This document shows positions 34,605 through 42,218 of a DNA stretch of 64,000 nucleotides, one piece after another. The translations under genes were made by a program, and so were the position numbers. Origin of the DNA: Streptomyces sp. GESEQ-4 (lineage in GTDB: Bacteria > Actinomycetota > Actinomycetes > Streptomycetales > Streptomycetaceae); contig NZ_JAFFSU010000002.1 of assembly GCF_017948455.1 (NCBI RefSeq), positions 372,001-436,000 on the forward strand. Direction: 5' to 3'. The stretch's first letter is position 1; each line of letters starts with the position of its first letter. A model generated the notes under the pieces. It did not search any database, was not told the origin of the DNA, and was given only the letters and a program-made list of their open reading frames with translations.

Positions 34605-36464
34605 TCACTCCGTTCCGTCCCGGCCGAGGGCGATGTCGGTCGGGCCGCCCCTGGGGACGGCGGTGGTGCTTCCCAGTGCGATGTCGCCGCCGAAGCGCTC
34701 GCTCAAAGCGGCCGCGAGCAGATCGAGCGCTTCCCGTACCGCGAGGTCGCCGATCTTCGGGCGGAGTTCCAGTACGCGCCGCAGGTCCGCCGGAGTGCTG
34801 TGCAGCAGCGGCCGTTCCAACAGGGCGCGCGCGTCGGGCAGGTGAGGGCTGTGTATCTCCAGGCGCTGGGGGCCCGGGGCCACTGCCTCGGTGAAGTACA
34901 TGTCTCCCCCGGGTGACCTGCCCAGGAGACTCACGAGCCGCGACGAGACCTCGGAGCCGCGCTGGATCCACGGCGCGAGGGGGTCGACCCAAATTGCCTC
35001 GGCGTCGTTGTAGATGCGTATGACGAAAGAATCGTCGAGTCGCTTTCCCTGCCATTCCTCATACGGCCAGCGGTCCGGAATCGCTCCCGTGTGCTTGGCG
35101 GTACGGCGCGGGGCGCCTTTCGACGGGAACTTCCATATCTCGGTGAGCGCTTGGGGCGGGTAGGTCCCGTTTATGTGCAGCGCGAGCGAATTCGGTGAGA
35201 GAAAGGACAGCGCGGGGCTGAACCCGCTCGTGCTCCCGGCGTTCCTCCTTGTCTCACAGCGCACGGTTCCGTCCTCGTTCACCACAGAGATCCGCTGGTT
35301 GCGGTACACCGCGACAAGCCGGTCTTCGGGAAACGTCGTGAGAGTGCAGGAGGCGTCACTGACGACGGCTGAGTGGTTCTTGAACCGGGGAATCTCCAGA
35401 CGTCTCAAGGTGTGTGCGCCCGGGTCCACGAAGGCAAGCCCCGTGGGACACACGAGCACTGCTCCACCGCTCGCCCTCCGCATGTCGGACAGCGCGGAGG
35501 GCGAGCCGAGGGCCCTGAGATCGGGGACGACCCGGACGATCTGGTGGCGGTGGTCGTCATCCTCCAGCCTGATGACGATCTCGTCGCCGAGGTGCAGTAT
35601 CGAGTTTCCGCTGTCCACATCCCTCAGCGGGTCTCCGCGGAAACGATGGGTCGTCTCACCCGTGCCGATCCGCAGTGTCTCCACATGGATCTCGTTGTGC
35701 TGCCCCCGCTTCCAGATCCCATATCTCAGGGCCACTTCGGACAGGTCCGGAGAGAGCGAAGCCCCCAGATAGCTTCCACGATGGCCTCCACCGGTGACGT
35801 GCGTGATGAGACGGGTGGCCGGCAACCGTTCGACGGTGGCCAGGAGTTCCCGGGCGGACCGCTCGGCGAGCATCGACAACAGTGCGGCGTCGTTTTCCGG
35901 ATACTCCTCTGCGGGCAGCAGCTGAGCCGCGGCCACCGCCTTGGGCACGGGCAGGTCGCGGATGAGGCGACGCAGTTCGTCCCACCGCCGGTGCTCGGCC
36001 AACTGATGCCCCAGATAGTCCAGTTCGCCCTCCGACATCTCGGCGATCCGGTCGCGCTGATCCCCGCTGACCACCACCCGGATCACATCGGCGTCGCCCT
36101 CGGCGGCCATGACCGTACGCAGCCGCTCACGGACCTCGGGAGCCGCCGCGCGATAGGCCAGCGCCAGGTACGACCCGTCGGGATCGAGGGCCTGGCGCTG
36201 GGCGCCCTGCCCGATCAGCGTCAGATACGCGGCACGGTCGGCGGGCTCCGCGGGGGCCGCCGCGAGCAGGTCCAGGACATCCGGGCCGGGCAGTTTCCCG
36301 GCTATGGCACGTACGCCGTCCTGCGCGGCCGGGTCGCCCGAGGCGCACCGGAGCACCAGCCGCCGCCACGCCCACCGCGCCCGCAGCCCCCGGGATCCGT
36401 TCGCGCGCCGGCCGTCGGCCCGCCGTACGAGCTGCCGCGCGGCCTCATCGGTGAGCCGTCCCAC
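34605..36464 (-). CDS. Helical/beta-propeller operon protein, paralogue 3 (diverged)
   Basis: A 619-residue, more divergent relative. The helical half is shorter (about 1-200), but keeps counterparts such as QALDPDGSYLALAYRAA (cf. YRALDPDG) and ELDYLGHQLAEHRRWDELR. Residues about 220-540 have propeller-like strands without clear WD repeats. The tail has the same two-part motif, GGDIALG then TDIALG, at the same spacing as the other two. No known catalytic residues. It lies 5 bases after the AAA+ ATPase gene. Confidence 0.82.
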   Translation of the reverse strand: MGRLTDEAARQLVRRADGRRANGSRGLRARWAWRRLVLRCASGDPAAQDGVRAIAGKLPGPDVLDLLAAAPAEPADRAAYLTLIGQGAQRQALDPDGSYLALAYRAAAPEVRERLRTVMAAEGDADVIRVVVSGDQRDRIAEMSEGELDYLGHQLAEHRRWDELRRLIRDLPVPKAVAAAQLLPAEEYPENDAALLSMLAERSARELLATVERLPATRLITHVTGGGHRGSYLGASLSPDLSEVALRYGIWKRGQHNEIHVETLRIGTGETTHRFRGDPLRDVDSGNSILHLGDEIVIRLEDDDHRHQIVRVVPDLRALGSPSALSDMRRASGGAVLVCPTGLAFVDPGAHTLRRLEIPRFKNHSAVVSDASCTLTTFPEDRLVAVYRNQRISVVNEDGTVRCETRRNAGSTSGFSPALSFLSPNSLALHINGTYPPQALTEIWKFPSKGAPRRTAKHTGAIPDRWPYEEWQGKRLDDSFVIRIYNDAEAIWVDPLAPWIQRGSEVSSRLVSLLGRSPGGDMYFTEAVAPGPQRLEIHSPHLPDARALLERPLLHSTPADLRRVLELRPKIGDLAVREALDLLAAALSERFGGDIALGSTTAVPRGGPTDIALGRDGTE

Positions 36465-36469
36465 GCCGC

Positions 36470-38017
36470 CTACACCTCCAGCACCGGCACCTGGTGCTCC
36501 GCCGCCCGGTCCGCCTCGGCGAAGGAGGCCGACTGGGCGCGGCCTTCGCGCAGCCAGGCGCGCAGGTCCTCGATGACCTCGCGCTGGGACTTGCTCAGCG
36601 GGACGGTGCGGTCGGCGGCGCGGGCGATGTCCTCGGTGGTGATGTCACGCTCCTCGGCGAACGCCGCGTACATCGCGTCCACGACGACCTGTTCCAGCTC
36701 GGCGCCGACGAACCCGTCGCACGCCAGGGCCAGTTGGTACACGTCGAACATCTCCGGCTTACGGCCGCGTTTGCGCAGGTGGACCGTGATGATCTCGCGG
36801 CGTTCCTCCTCGGTGGGCAGGTCGAGGAAGAACACCTCGTCGAACCGGCCGCGCCGCAGGGTCTCCGGCGGCAGGGCGCTGACGTCGTTGGCGGTGGCGA
36901 CCACGAACACCGGTGCCGTCTTCTCCTGCATCCAGGTCAGGACCGTGCCGAAGACCCGCTGCGAGGTGCCGCCGTCATGGCCCCCGGACGACAGCGCCTT
37001 CTCCACCTCGTCGATCCACAGCACGCACGGCGACACGGTCTCCGCCAGCCGCAGTGCCCTGCGGACCCGCTCCTCCGACTCGCCCACCAGCGAACCGAAC
37101 AGCGCCCCGACGTCGAGGCGCAGCAGCGGCAGCCGCCACAGTCCGCCGATCATCTTCGCGGTGAGGCTCTTGCCGGTGCCGGGGATGCCGATGAGCGCGA
37201 TGCCCTTGGGCGCGGGAAGACGGAACTCGCGGGCGGCGTCGCCGAAGGCGCGCTCGCGCAGCCGTAGCCACTCCTTGAGCACGTCCAGGCCGCCGAGGTC
37301 GTCGGGGCTCTCCTCGGCGCTGTAGAACTCCAGGGCCTCGTTCTCCCGGATGACGGCCTTCTTCTCGGCCAGCACCGCCTCGATGTCGCGGTCGTCCAGC
37401 ACCTCGTCGCGCACGATGGCCTTGGCGAAGGCCCGTCGCGCCTGGGCGGCGGTCAGGCCCAGCGCGGCCTGCGCCAGGCGGCTGCGGCCCGCCGGGGTGA
37501 GCGTGGACTTCACCCCCTTGGTGCTGTCGATGAGCTGGTCGAGCTCGCGACGCAGCGCGTCGGCCTCGGGCAGCGGCATCTCCACCACCACCGCGTCGTC
37601 GCCCAGTTCCACGGGGATGTCGCGCACCGGCGTGGTCACGATCAGCGAGGAGCCGGTGAACACGAGCTTGTGGGCGAGGTTGCGCAGGCGCCGGCGTACC
37701 GCGGGGTCGCGTTCCCAGAAGGCGTGGAAGTCCTTGAGGACGTACAGGTCGCGGCGGCGGGGCTCCTTCTGTGCCAGCTCCTTGATCTTGGTCAGTGCGT
37801 CCGGCGGGGTGGCCGCCTTGGGCAGCTGCCGGCCCGACGCCGACTCCAGACCGTCGGCGATGTCCCAGGTGACGAGGTCGGAGGACGGATCCCGGTCCCG
37901 CCGTACCTGGTCCAGCACGTCCAGCGCCCGCTGCTCCTCGACCGTGACGAGCACGATCAGCGCCACCCGGGCGCGCAGATACAGCCGGATCTCGTCTTGG
38001 ATGCCCACGGTGCCCAC
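36470..38017 (-). CDS. Ycf46-like AAA+ ATPase
   Basis: A 515-residue ATPase. The N-terminal domain (1-230; RVALIVLVTVEEQRALDVL) has the form seen in Ycf46-type AAA proteins of cyanobacteria. The C-terminal classic AAA+ module has Walker A GIPGTGKS (277-284), Walker B CVLWIDEVEKA (about 331-341), sensor 1 VVATANDV and arginine finger RRGRFDEVF, so it should hydrolyse ATP as a hexamer. GTG 38017 directly follows the stop of the radical SAM gene. A remodelling or unfolding role on operon partners is inferred, not shown. Confidence 0.92.
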   Translation of the reverse strand: MGTVGIQDEIRLYLRARVALIVLVTVEEQRALDVLDQVRRDRDPSSDLVTWDIADGLESASGRQLPKAATPPDALTKIKELAQKEPRRRDLYVLKDFHAFWERDPAVRRRLRNLAHKLVFTGSSLIVTTPVRDIPVELGDDAVVVEMPLPEADALRRELDQLIDSTKGVKSTLTPAGRSRLAQAALGLTAAQARRAFAKAIVRDEVLDDRDIEAVLAEKKAVIRENEALEFYSAEESPDDLGGLDVLKEWLRLRERAFGDAAREFRLPAPKGIALIGIPGTGKSLTAKMIGGLWRLPLLRLDVGALFGSLVGESEERVRRALRLAETVSPCVLWIDEVEKALSSGGHDGGTSQRVFGTVLTWMQEKTAPVFVVATANDVSALPPETLRRGRFDEVFFLDLPTEEERREIITVHLRKRGRKPEMFDVYQLALACDGFVGAELEQVVVDAMYAAFAEERDITTEDIARAADRTVPLSKSQREVIEDLRAWLREGRAQSASFAEADRAAEHQVPVLEV

Positions 38018-38608
38018 TCAGAACTCCCCTCCCGCGGCGACCGGCGCGACCATGCCGGTGAACGTCACCGTCCCGTCATCCCCGACGGTGATCTCCAACT
38101 CCGGTACGGCGGCCAGGTCGTCCGCCGTGTAGCGCCCGGTGCGCATCCAGTACTCCTTGTTCGACGAGCCGCGCAGCCCCCGGGCCAGCCGCAGCCGCGC
38201 GTTGTACCGTCCGGCGATCACCAGGTCGGCGTCGGCGACGGCTGCCGAGCGGGCCGGGTCCGCCTCGATCTCGGCGCGGGTGAACCCGGTCAGCACGATC
38301 ACCGACAGGCCGCTGCGGGCGCGCAGTTCGGCGCAGAACGCGGCCACCGCGGCGGGCTGCTCCAGCGGCTCACCGCCGGTGAGGGTGACGCCCTCGATGT
38401 GCGGTGCGCCGGCGAGCGCCTCCTCGGCGACTTCGCCGGCCGTCCGTACAAGGCCGGCGCCCACCCCGCTGTGCGTCTCGGGGTTGAAGCAGCCCGCGCA
38501 GCCCAGGGCGCACCCCTGGCTCCAGACGACGTACCGAACTCCCGGTCCGTTGGCGGCACTTCGGGGCACCACGGCATGCAGCCGCCACGGTGTGCCGAGG
38601 CCGCTCAC
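38018..38608 (-). CDS. Radical SAM activating-enzyme-like protein (NrdG/PflA type)
   Basis: A 196-residue radical SAM protein. The cluster motif C-x3-C-x2-C is in SQGCALGCAGCFNPETH, and the SAM-binding GGE motif in TLTGGEPLEQ. Size and shape match anaerobic ribonucleotide reductase or pyruvate formate-lyase activases, which make glycyl radicals, but no glycyl-radical enzyme is nearby. It might modify a protein of the operon. GTG 38608 overlaps the stop of the DUF2997 gene (GTGA), fixing the start; it is followed without gap by the AAA+ gene. Confidence 0.9.
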   Translation of the reverse strand: MSGLGTPWRLHAVVPRSAANGPGVRYVVWSQGCALGCAGCFNPETHSGVGAGLVRTAGEVAEEALAGAPHIEGVTLTGGEPLEQPAAVAAFCAELRARSGLSVIVLTGFTRAEIEADPARSAAVADADLVIAGRYNARLRLARGLRGSSNKEYWMRTGRYTADDLAAVPELEITVGDDGTVTFTGMVAPVAAGGEF

Positions 38609-38808
38609 CCCTGCCACAGGCGGTCCTGCTCCTCGGTCGCGTCCTGCTGGTAGGCCTCCTCGGTGAGCACCTGGTGCTCCACCGCGCCGCCGAGCAACTG
38701 AACCAACTCGTCGGTGTCCTGCAGACACCGCGTGCCGGAGACCCCTTGGACGTGCACCTCCACGGTCCCGTCCGCCGCGATGACGACCTCGACACTCTCC
38801 TCCGCCAT
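38605..38808 (-). CDS. DUF2997 small protein
   Basis: The first gene of the operon, encoding 67 residues. Two beta strands (VEVVIAADGTVEVHVQGVSG) are followed by a helix with CLQDTDELVQLLGG and an acidic/Gln tail, matching DUF2997, a family often found with DUF1257 and AAA ATPases. Function unknown; the size suits an adaptor, substrate or regulatory subunit. ATG 38808 has AAGGGGTGAG upstream. The 250-base interval to the divergent DUF1062 gene must hold the operon promoter, but I see no convincing -10/-35 pair. Confidence 0.85.
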   Translation of the reverse strand: MAEESVEVVIAADGTVEVHVQGVSGTRCLQDTDELVQLLGGAVEHQVLTEEAYQQDATEEQDRLWQG

Positions 38809-39061
38809 CAACTCACCCCTTCTCCCAGGGAAAAGACCCCGCCACTGTGCCGGGAGGAGTTCGGGACGGGTCCCGGCGCTCGGAAAACCTGTGGAGCAGC
38901 GCGGCTGTGCGCCCTTACCGTGCTGCCGAACCAAGTCGCCCAGGCAAGGACGTGCCGTTGTACACCCTGTGAGACCTCCCGAGAGCTGATCTGTCGCGCG
39001 TCGCGCATGTGCGCCGCGCTCCTTTTTGCTGCGGACTTCTCACTGAAACCGGTGTACTTCT

Positions 39062-39619
39062 GTGCTCAAGAGCTGGGTGGTCATGCCCACCTGCCTGCCG
39101 ACCGTTCTCCGCCGTTGCCACGCATGCGCGTCCGAGCGCTTCCGGGCAGACGGGAAGTTCCGGGTCAACGCACACCACAAACTCCTGGACGCCTGGCTCC
39201 TCGTGCTCTGTACCGCTTGCGGGGACACGGCCAAGCTCACGGTCCTGGAGCGGGTCAACGTTCGCTCCGTACGACCTGAACTGCTGGACCGGATGCACGA
39301 CAACGACCCTGTCCTGGCAGCCGAGTTGCTCCAGGATCCGGTCCTGCGGCGCCGCGATCGCATCGCCCTCGACTGGGCGGGCGCCTGGCGCCTCGACACC
39401 GGCGGACCGGATCACCTGGACGGCGAGGTGAGCGAGGTGATCGATGTGTCGGTCCGCTTCGCGGCGCGGATTCCTGTCCGGCCGGTGCGACTGATCGCTG
39501 AAGGGTGCGGTCTTTCACGGGCCGAGGTCGAGAGACTGATCAGGGACGGGAAGCTCGTCTCGGCGGTCCGGCTGAGCGGCAGGCTCTCCGACGATTTCAC
39601 CTTCACGCTCAAGCGCTGA
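39062..39619 (+). CDS. DUF1062 family protein
   Basis: A 185-residue protein of unknown role, with conserved Cys pairs near the N-terminus (RRCHACASERF and LCTACGDTAKL) that look like a zinc ribbon, and a C-terminal S4-like segment (CGLSRAEVERLIRDGKLVS). The family occurs as a stand-alone cytoplasmic gene in many bacteria. The open frame starts at GTG 39062; a poor ribosome site makes the start uncertain, but upstream frames are worse. Its last 105 bases overlap the 3' end of the convergent TetR gene. Confidence 0.88.
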   Translation: MLKSWVVMPTCLPTVLRRCHACASERFRADGKFRVNAHHKLLDAWLLVLCTACGDTAKLTVLERVNVRSVRPELLDRMHDNDPVLAAELLQDPVLRRRDRIALDWAGAWRLDTGGPDHLDGEVSEVIDVSVRFAARIPVRPVRLIAEGCGLSRAEVERLIRDGKLVSAVRLSGRLSDDFTFTLKR

Positions 39620-40285
39620 GTGGAGGGCGTCGAGGATGAGGGTGAGGCCGAAGGCGAACTCGTCGGCGTAGTCGTAGCCGGGTTTGAGGACGTGCTCGGT
39701 GGCCAGTTCGGTGAGATGGGGGTGGGTGTCGGCCGGCAGGTCGTGCAGCATGGCGCCCGCGGCCTCGTCCAGCCTCGCCTCACCGTTGAACGGCAGGCTC
39801 AGTTCCTGGAGCACGAAGCCGTACAGGTAGCTGTCGATCAGTGAGAAGGCGTGCGCGGTCATCGGCACGGAGAAGCCGCCCGCGCGCAACGCGCCGAGGA
39901 CGGCGTCATGGTGGCGCAGGGTCGCGGGGCCCGGCTGGGAGCGGGAGTCCATCAGGCCGACGGCCCAGGGATGGCGCTTGAGGGCGGCGCGGGCCGAGTC
40001 CGCCCGGTGGCGCATGGCGGTTCTCCAGTCCGTGTCGCGCGGCGGCAGGTCGATCTCGCCGAACACCGCATCCACCATGCCGTCGAGGATGTCCTCCCGG
40101 CCGGCCACATGGTGATAGAGCGACATCGCCTCCACGCCCAGCGACGCGGCGATGGCCCGCATGGTGAGTGCGGCGACCGACCCCTTCTCGTCCGCCACCG
40201 CCATCGCCGTACGGATCACGCGCTCGCGACTGAGCGGGGTGCGCGCCGAGGCCCTGCGCCGAGCCTTCTTGCCGCTCTCATGCAT
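39515..40285 (-). CDS. TetR family transcriptional regulator
   Basis: A 256-residue regulator. The HTH is at about residues 20-65 (SRERVIRTAMAVADEKG, MRAIAASLGVEAMSLYHHVA), with the TetR_C_1-type effector domain (HPWAVGLMDSRSQPG, FSLIDSYLYGFVLQE) after it. The last 35 residues run antisense to the DUF1062 coding region and look unnatural, so the ancestral stop may have been lost. It is divergent from an NAD(P)-binding protein gene, with two near-identical palindromes between the starts; it probably represses both. Confidence 0.93.
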   Translation of the reverse strand: MHESGKKARRRASARTPLSRERVIRTAMAVADEKGSVAALTMRAIAASLGVEAMSLYHHVAGREDILDGMVDAVFGEIDLPPRDTDWRTAMRHRADSARAALKRHPWAVGLMDSRSQPGPATLRHHDAVLGALRAGGFSVPMTAHAFSLIDSYLYGFVLQELSLPFNGEARLDEAAGAMLHDLPADTHPHLTELATEHVLKPGYDYADEFAFGLTLILDALHSALEREGEIVGEPAAQPDRRDELPVPDQSLDLGP

Positions 40286-40306
40286 GCGGTCTCCCTTTCC
40301 CTCTCC

Positions 40307-40351
40307 TTGACCGCCTTACAGTATAAGGCTAGCGTGCCTTACAATATAAGG
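40307..40351. promoter_or_regulatory. Promoter with twin TetR operators
   Basis: CCTTACAGTATAAGG (40314-40328) and CCTTACAATATAAGG (40337-40351) are 15-bp palindromes with 23-base centre spacing. TTGACC (40307-40312), N17 and TAGCGT (40330-40335) form a plus-strand promoter, so one operator lies between -35 and -10 and the other covers the start point. Strong repression of the oxidoreductase gene and autoregulation are expected. Confidence 0.8.
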
Positions 40352-40378
40352 TCAGCATGCCGGTGAAGGGGCTGCGCC

Positions 40379-41092
40379 ATGGGGGATCGCATGAAGAAGG
40401 TCTGCGTCGTCGGAGCTTCCGGGAAGCTCGGGCAGTACATGGTCCGCCACGCACTGGAGCGCGGCTACGAAGTGGTCGGCGTGTGCCGGGAACGCAGTGT
40501 GCCGAAACTGGCCGCGTTCGAGGGCAGGATGACCGTGGTTCCCGGGGACACGAACGACCCCGAGGTGATCCGGCGGGCGGTCGCCGGATGCGACGGGGTG
40601 TTGACGGTGCTGGTGCCCTGGGGCGTACGGCAGTACTCGTCGGGGACGGCGCAGGCGGTGCTCGACCACGCCCGGCCGGGTGCGCGCCTGGTCTTCTCCT
40701 GCGGCTGGCACATCACGCGTGACGGCAAGGACCAGTACTCGCGGCTGTTCGTCCTGGGCCTCCGGGTCGTCGCCGCACTGGCCAAGCTGGTCCGCGCCGT
40801 CGAGCTCGACGACCAAGTGGAGGCGTGCCGACGGGTGTTCGCCAGCGACACCCGGTGGACTGTGGTGCGGGGCAGCAGCCTGGAGGAGGGCGAGAGCCAG
40901 GGCCTGCCGGTGTGGAGCCGGCATGTGGGCGACCCGGTCCTGGCCAGCGATCTGACTCGCCGGATCGACTTCGCGCTGTTCATGGTCGAAGCGCTCACCG
41001 ACGACACGCTCGTCCAGGAGGCCCCGGCCATCGTCGGCTGCCGCACCCCCAGCGCCCTCGCGCACGCCGGGGGCGGCAGGCGCCACGCCTAG
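40379..41092 (+). CDS. NAD(P)-binding (NmrA/atypical SDR-like) protein
   Basis: A 237-residue Rossmann protein: VCVVGASGKLGQYMVRHAL is the dinucleotide motif, followed by GDTNDPEVIRRAVAGCDGV, typical of NmrA-like sensors and reductases. There is no canonical Tyr-Lys pair, so a catalytic role is uncertain. GAAGGGG seven bases before ATG 40379 supports this start (ATG 40391 is possible). Repression by the divergent TetR protein suggests induction by a small molecule. The GAPDH gene converges 13 bases downstream. Confidence 0.85.
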   Translation: MGDRMKKVCVVGASGKLGQYMVRHALERGYEVVGVCRERSVPKLAAFEGRMTVVPGDTNDPEVIRRAVAGCDGVLTVLVPWGVRQYSSGTAQAVLDHARPGARLVFSCGWHITRDGKDQYSRLFVLGLRVVAALAKLVRAVELDDQVEACRRVFASDTRWTVVRGSSLEEGESQGLPVWSRHVGDPVLASDLTRRIDFALFMVEALTDDTLVQEAPAIVGCRTPSALAHAGGGRRHA

Positions 41093-41105
41093 CCAGGCGA
41101 ATTGG

Positions 41106-42104
41106 TCAGCGTGCGGCGAGCAGTTCGAGCGTGTCGATGACCCGGTTCGAGAAGCCCCACTCGTTGTCGTACCAGGCGACCACCTTGATGTGGCGGCCGT
41201 CGACGCGGGTGAGGGCCGAGTCGAAGATGGCCGAGGCGGGGTTGCCCGTGATGTCGGACGAGACGAGCGGGTCGTCGGAGTACTCGAGGATGCCTGCGAG
41301 CGGCCCCTCCGCCGCCGCGCGGTACGCCGCCAGTACGTCGTCGCGTGTCACGTCCCGCGCCACAGTCGTGTTGAGTTCGACGAGCGAGCCCACGGGGACC
41401 GGCACGCGGATCGAGTCCCCCGACAGCTTTCCGTCCAGGTTCGGCAGCACCAGGCCGATCGCCTTGGCGGCGCCCGTCGTCGTCGGCACGATGTTGACGG
41501 CGGCGGCGCGAGCGCGGCGCGCGTCGCGGTGCGGACCGTCCTGGAGGTTCTGCTCCTGCGTGTAGGCGTGCACCGTGGTCATGAAACCGTGCTCGATACC
41601 GGCGAGTTGGTCGAGGACCGCGGCCAGCGGCGCGAGCGCGTTGGTCGTGCACGAGGCGTTTGAGACGATCGTGTGCAGGGCCGGGTCGTAGGCGTCGGTG
41701 TTGACCCCGTACGCCAGCGTGACGTCGGCGCCGTCCGACGGCGCGCTGACCAGGACCTTCTTCGCGCCGGCGGCGAGGTGGGCGCCGGCGGCCTTCGCCG
41801 AGGTGAAGCGGCCTGTGGCCTCCAGTACGAGGTCGACGCCGAGTTCGGCCCAGGGCAACTGCGCCGGGTCCCGCTCGGCGAGCACCGTGATGCGGCGGCC
41901 GTCGACGACAAGGGCGTCGCCGTCCACGGTCACCGGGCGGCCGAGCCGGCCGGCCGTCGAGTCGTAGGCGAGCAGCCGGGCCAGGGCGGCCGGCTCGGTG
42001 AGGTCGTTGACGGCGACGATCTCGAGGTCGTTGTCGCGTTCCAGCAGGGCCCGCAGCACATTGCGTCCGATGCGGCCGAATCCGTTGATGGCGATGCGCG
42101 TCAT
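41106..42104 (-). CDS. gap: Glyceraldehyde-3-phosphate dehydrogenase, type I
   Basis: The glycolytic enzyme converting glyceraldehyde-3-phosphate, NAD+ and phosphate to 1,3-bisphosphoglycerate. At 332 residues it is the normal length. It has the NAD motif INGFGRIGRNVLRAL, active-site SNASCTTN (Cys152), HAYTQEQNLQDGPHRD and WYDNEWGFSNRV. Located next to a GlxA-type regulator rather than in a pgk-tpi cluster, it is probably a secondary GAPDH; Streptomyces often have two or three. No sign of decay. Confidence 0.97.
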   Translation of the reverse strand: MTRIAINGFGRIGRNVLRALLERDNDLEIVAVNDLTEPAALARLLAYDSTAGRLGRPVTVDGDALVVDGRRITVLAERDPAQLPWAELGVDLVLEATGRFTSAKAAGAHLAAGAKKVLVSAPSDGADVTLAYGVNTDAYDPALHTIVSNASCTTNALAPLAAVLDQLAGIEHGFMTTVHAYTQEQNLQDGPHRDARRARAAAVNIVPTTTGAAKAIGLVLPNLDGKLSGDSIRVPVPVGSLVELNTTVARDVTRDDVLAAYRAAAEGPLAGILEYSDDPLVSSDITGNPASAIFDSALTRVDGRHIKVVAWYDNEWGFSNRVIDTLELLAAR

Positions 42105-42218
42105 GAATGGTGTCCCTTCCCTTCGTCACCAGCGTCGCGTGCGGGACCCGTCCGTGGCCGTGGCGTGATTGCCAAGGTTCGCAAGGATCGCGCCAAGCGC
42201 CTGAGTGTCGTACGACGG

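Noticed and set aside
32317..34845. An 842-codon plus-strand frame opposite propeller paralogue 2
   Set aside because: Low-complexity shadow; the minus strand has homologous paralogues, coupled starts and conserved tails.
27860..38808. Calling the eight-gene operon a proven defence system
   Set aside because: No nuclease, toxin, nucleotide cyclase or other effector domain is visible; the domains suggest protein remodelling and the biological role is open.
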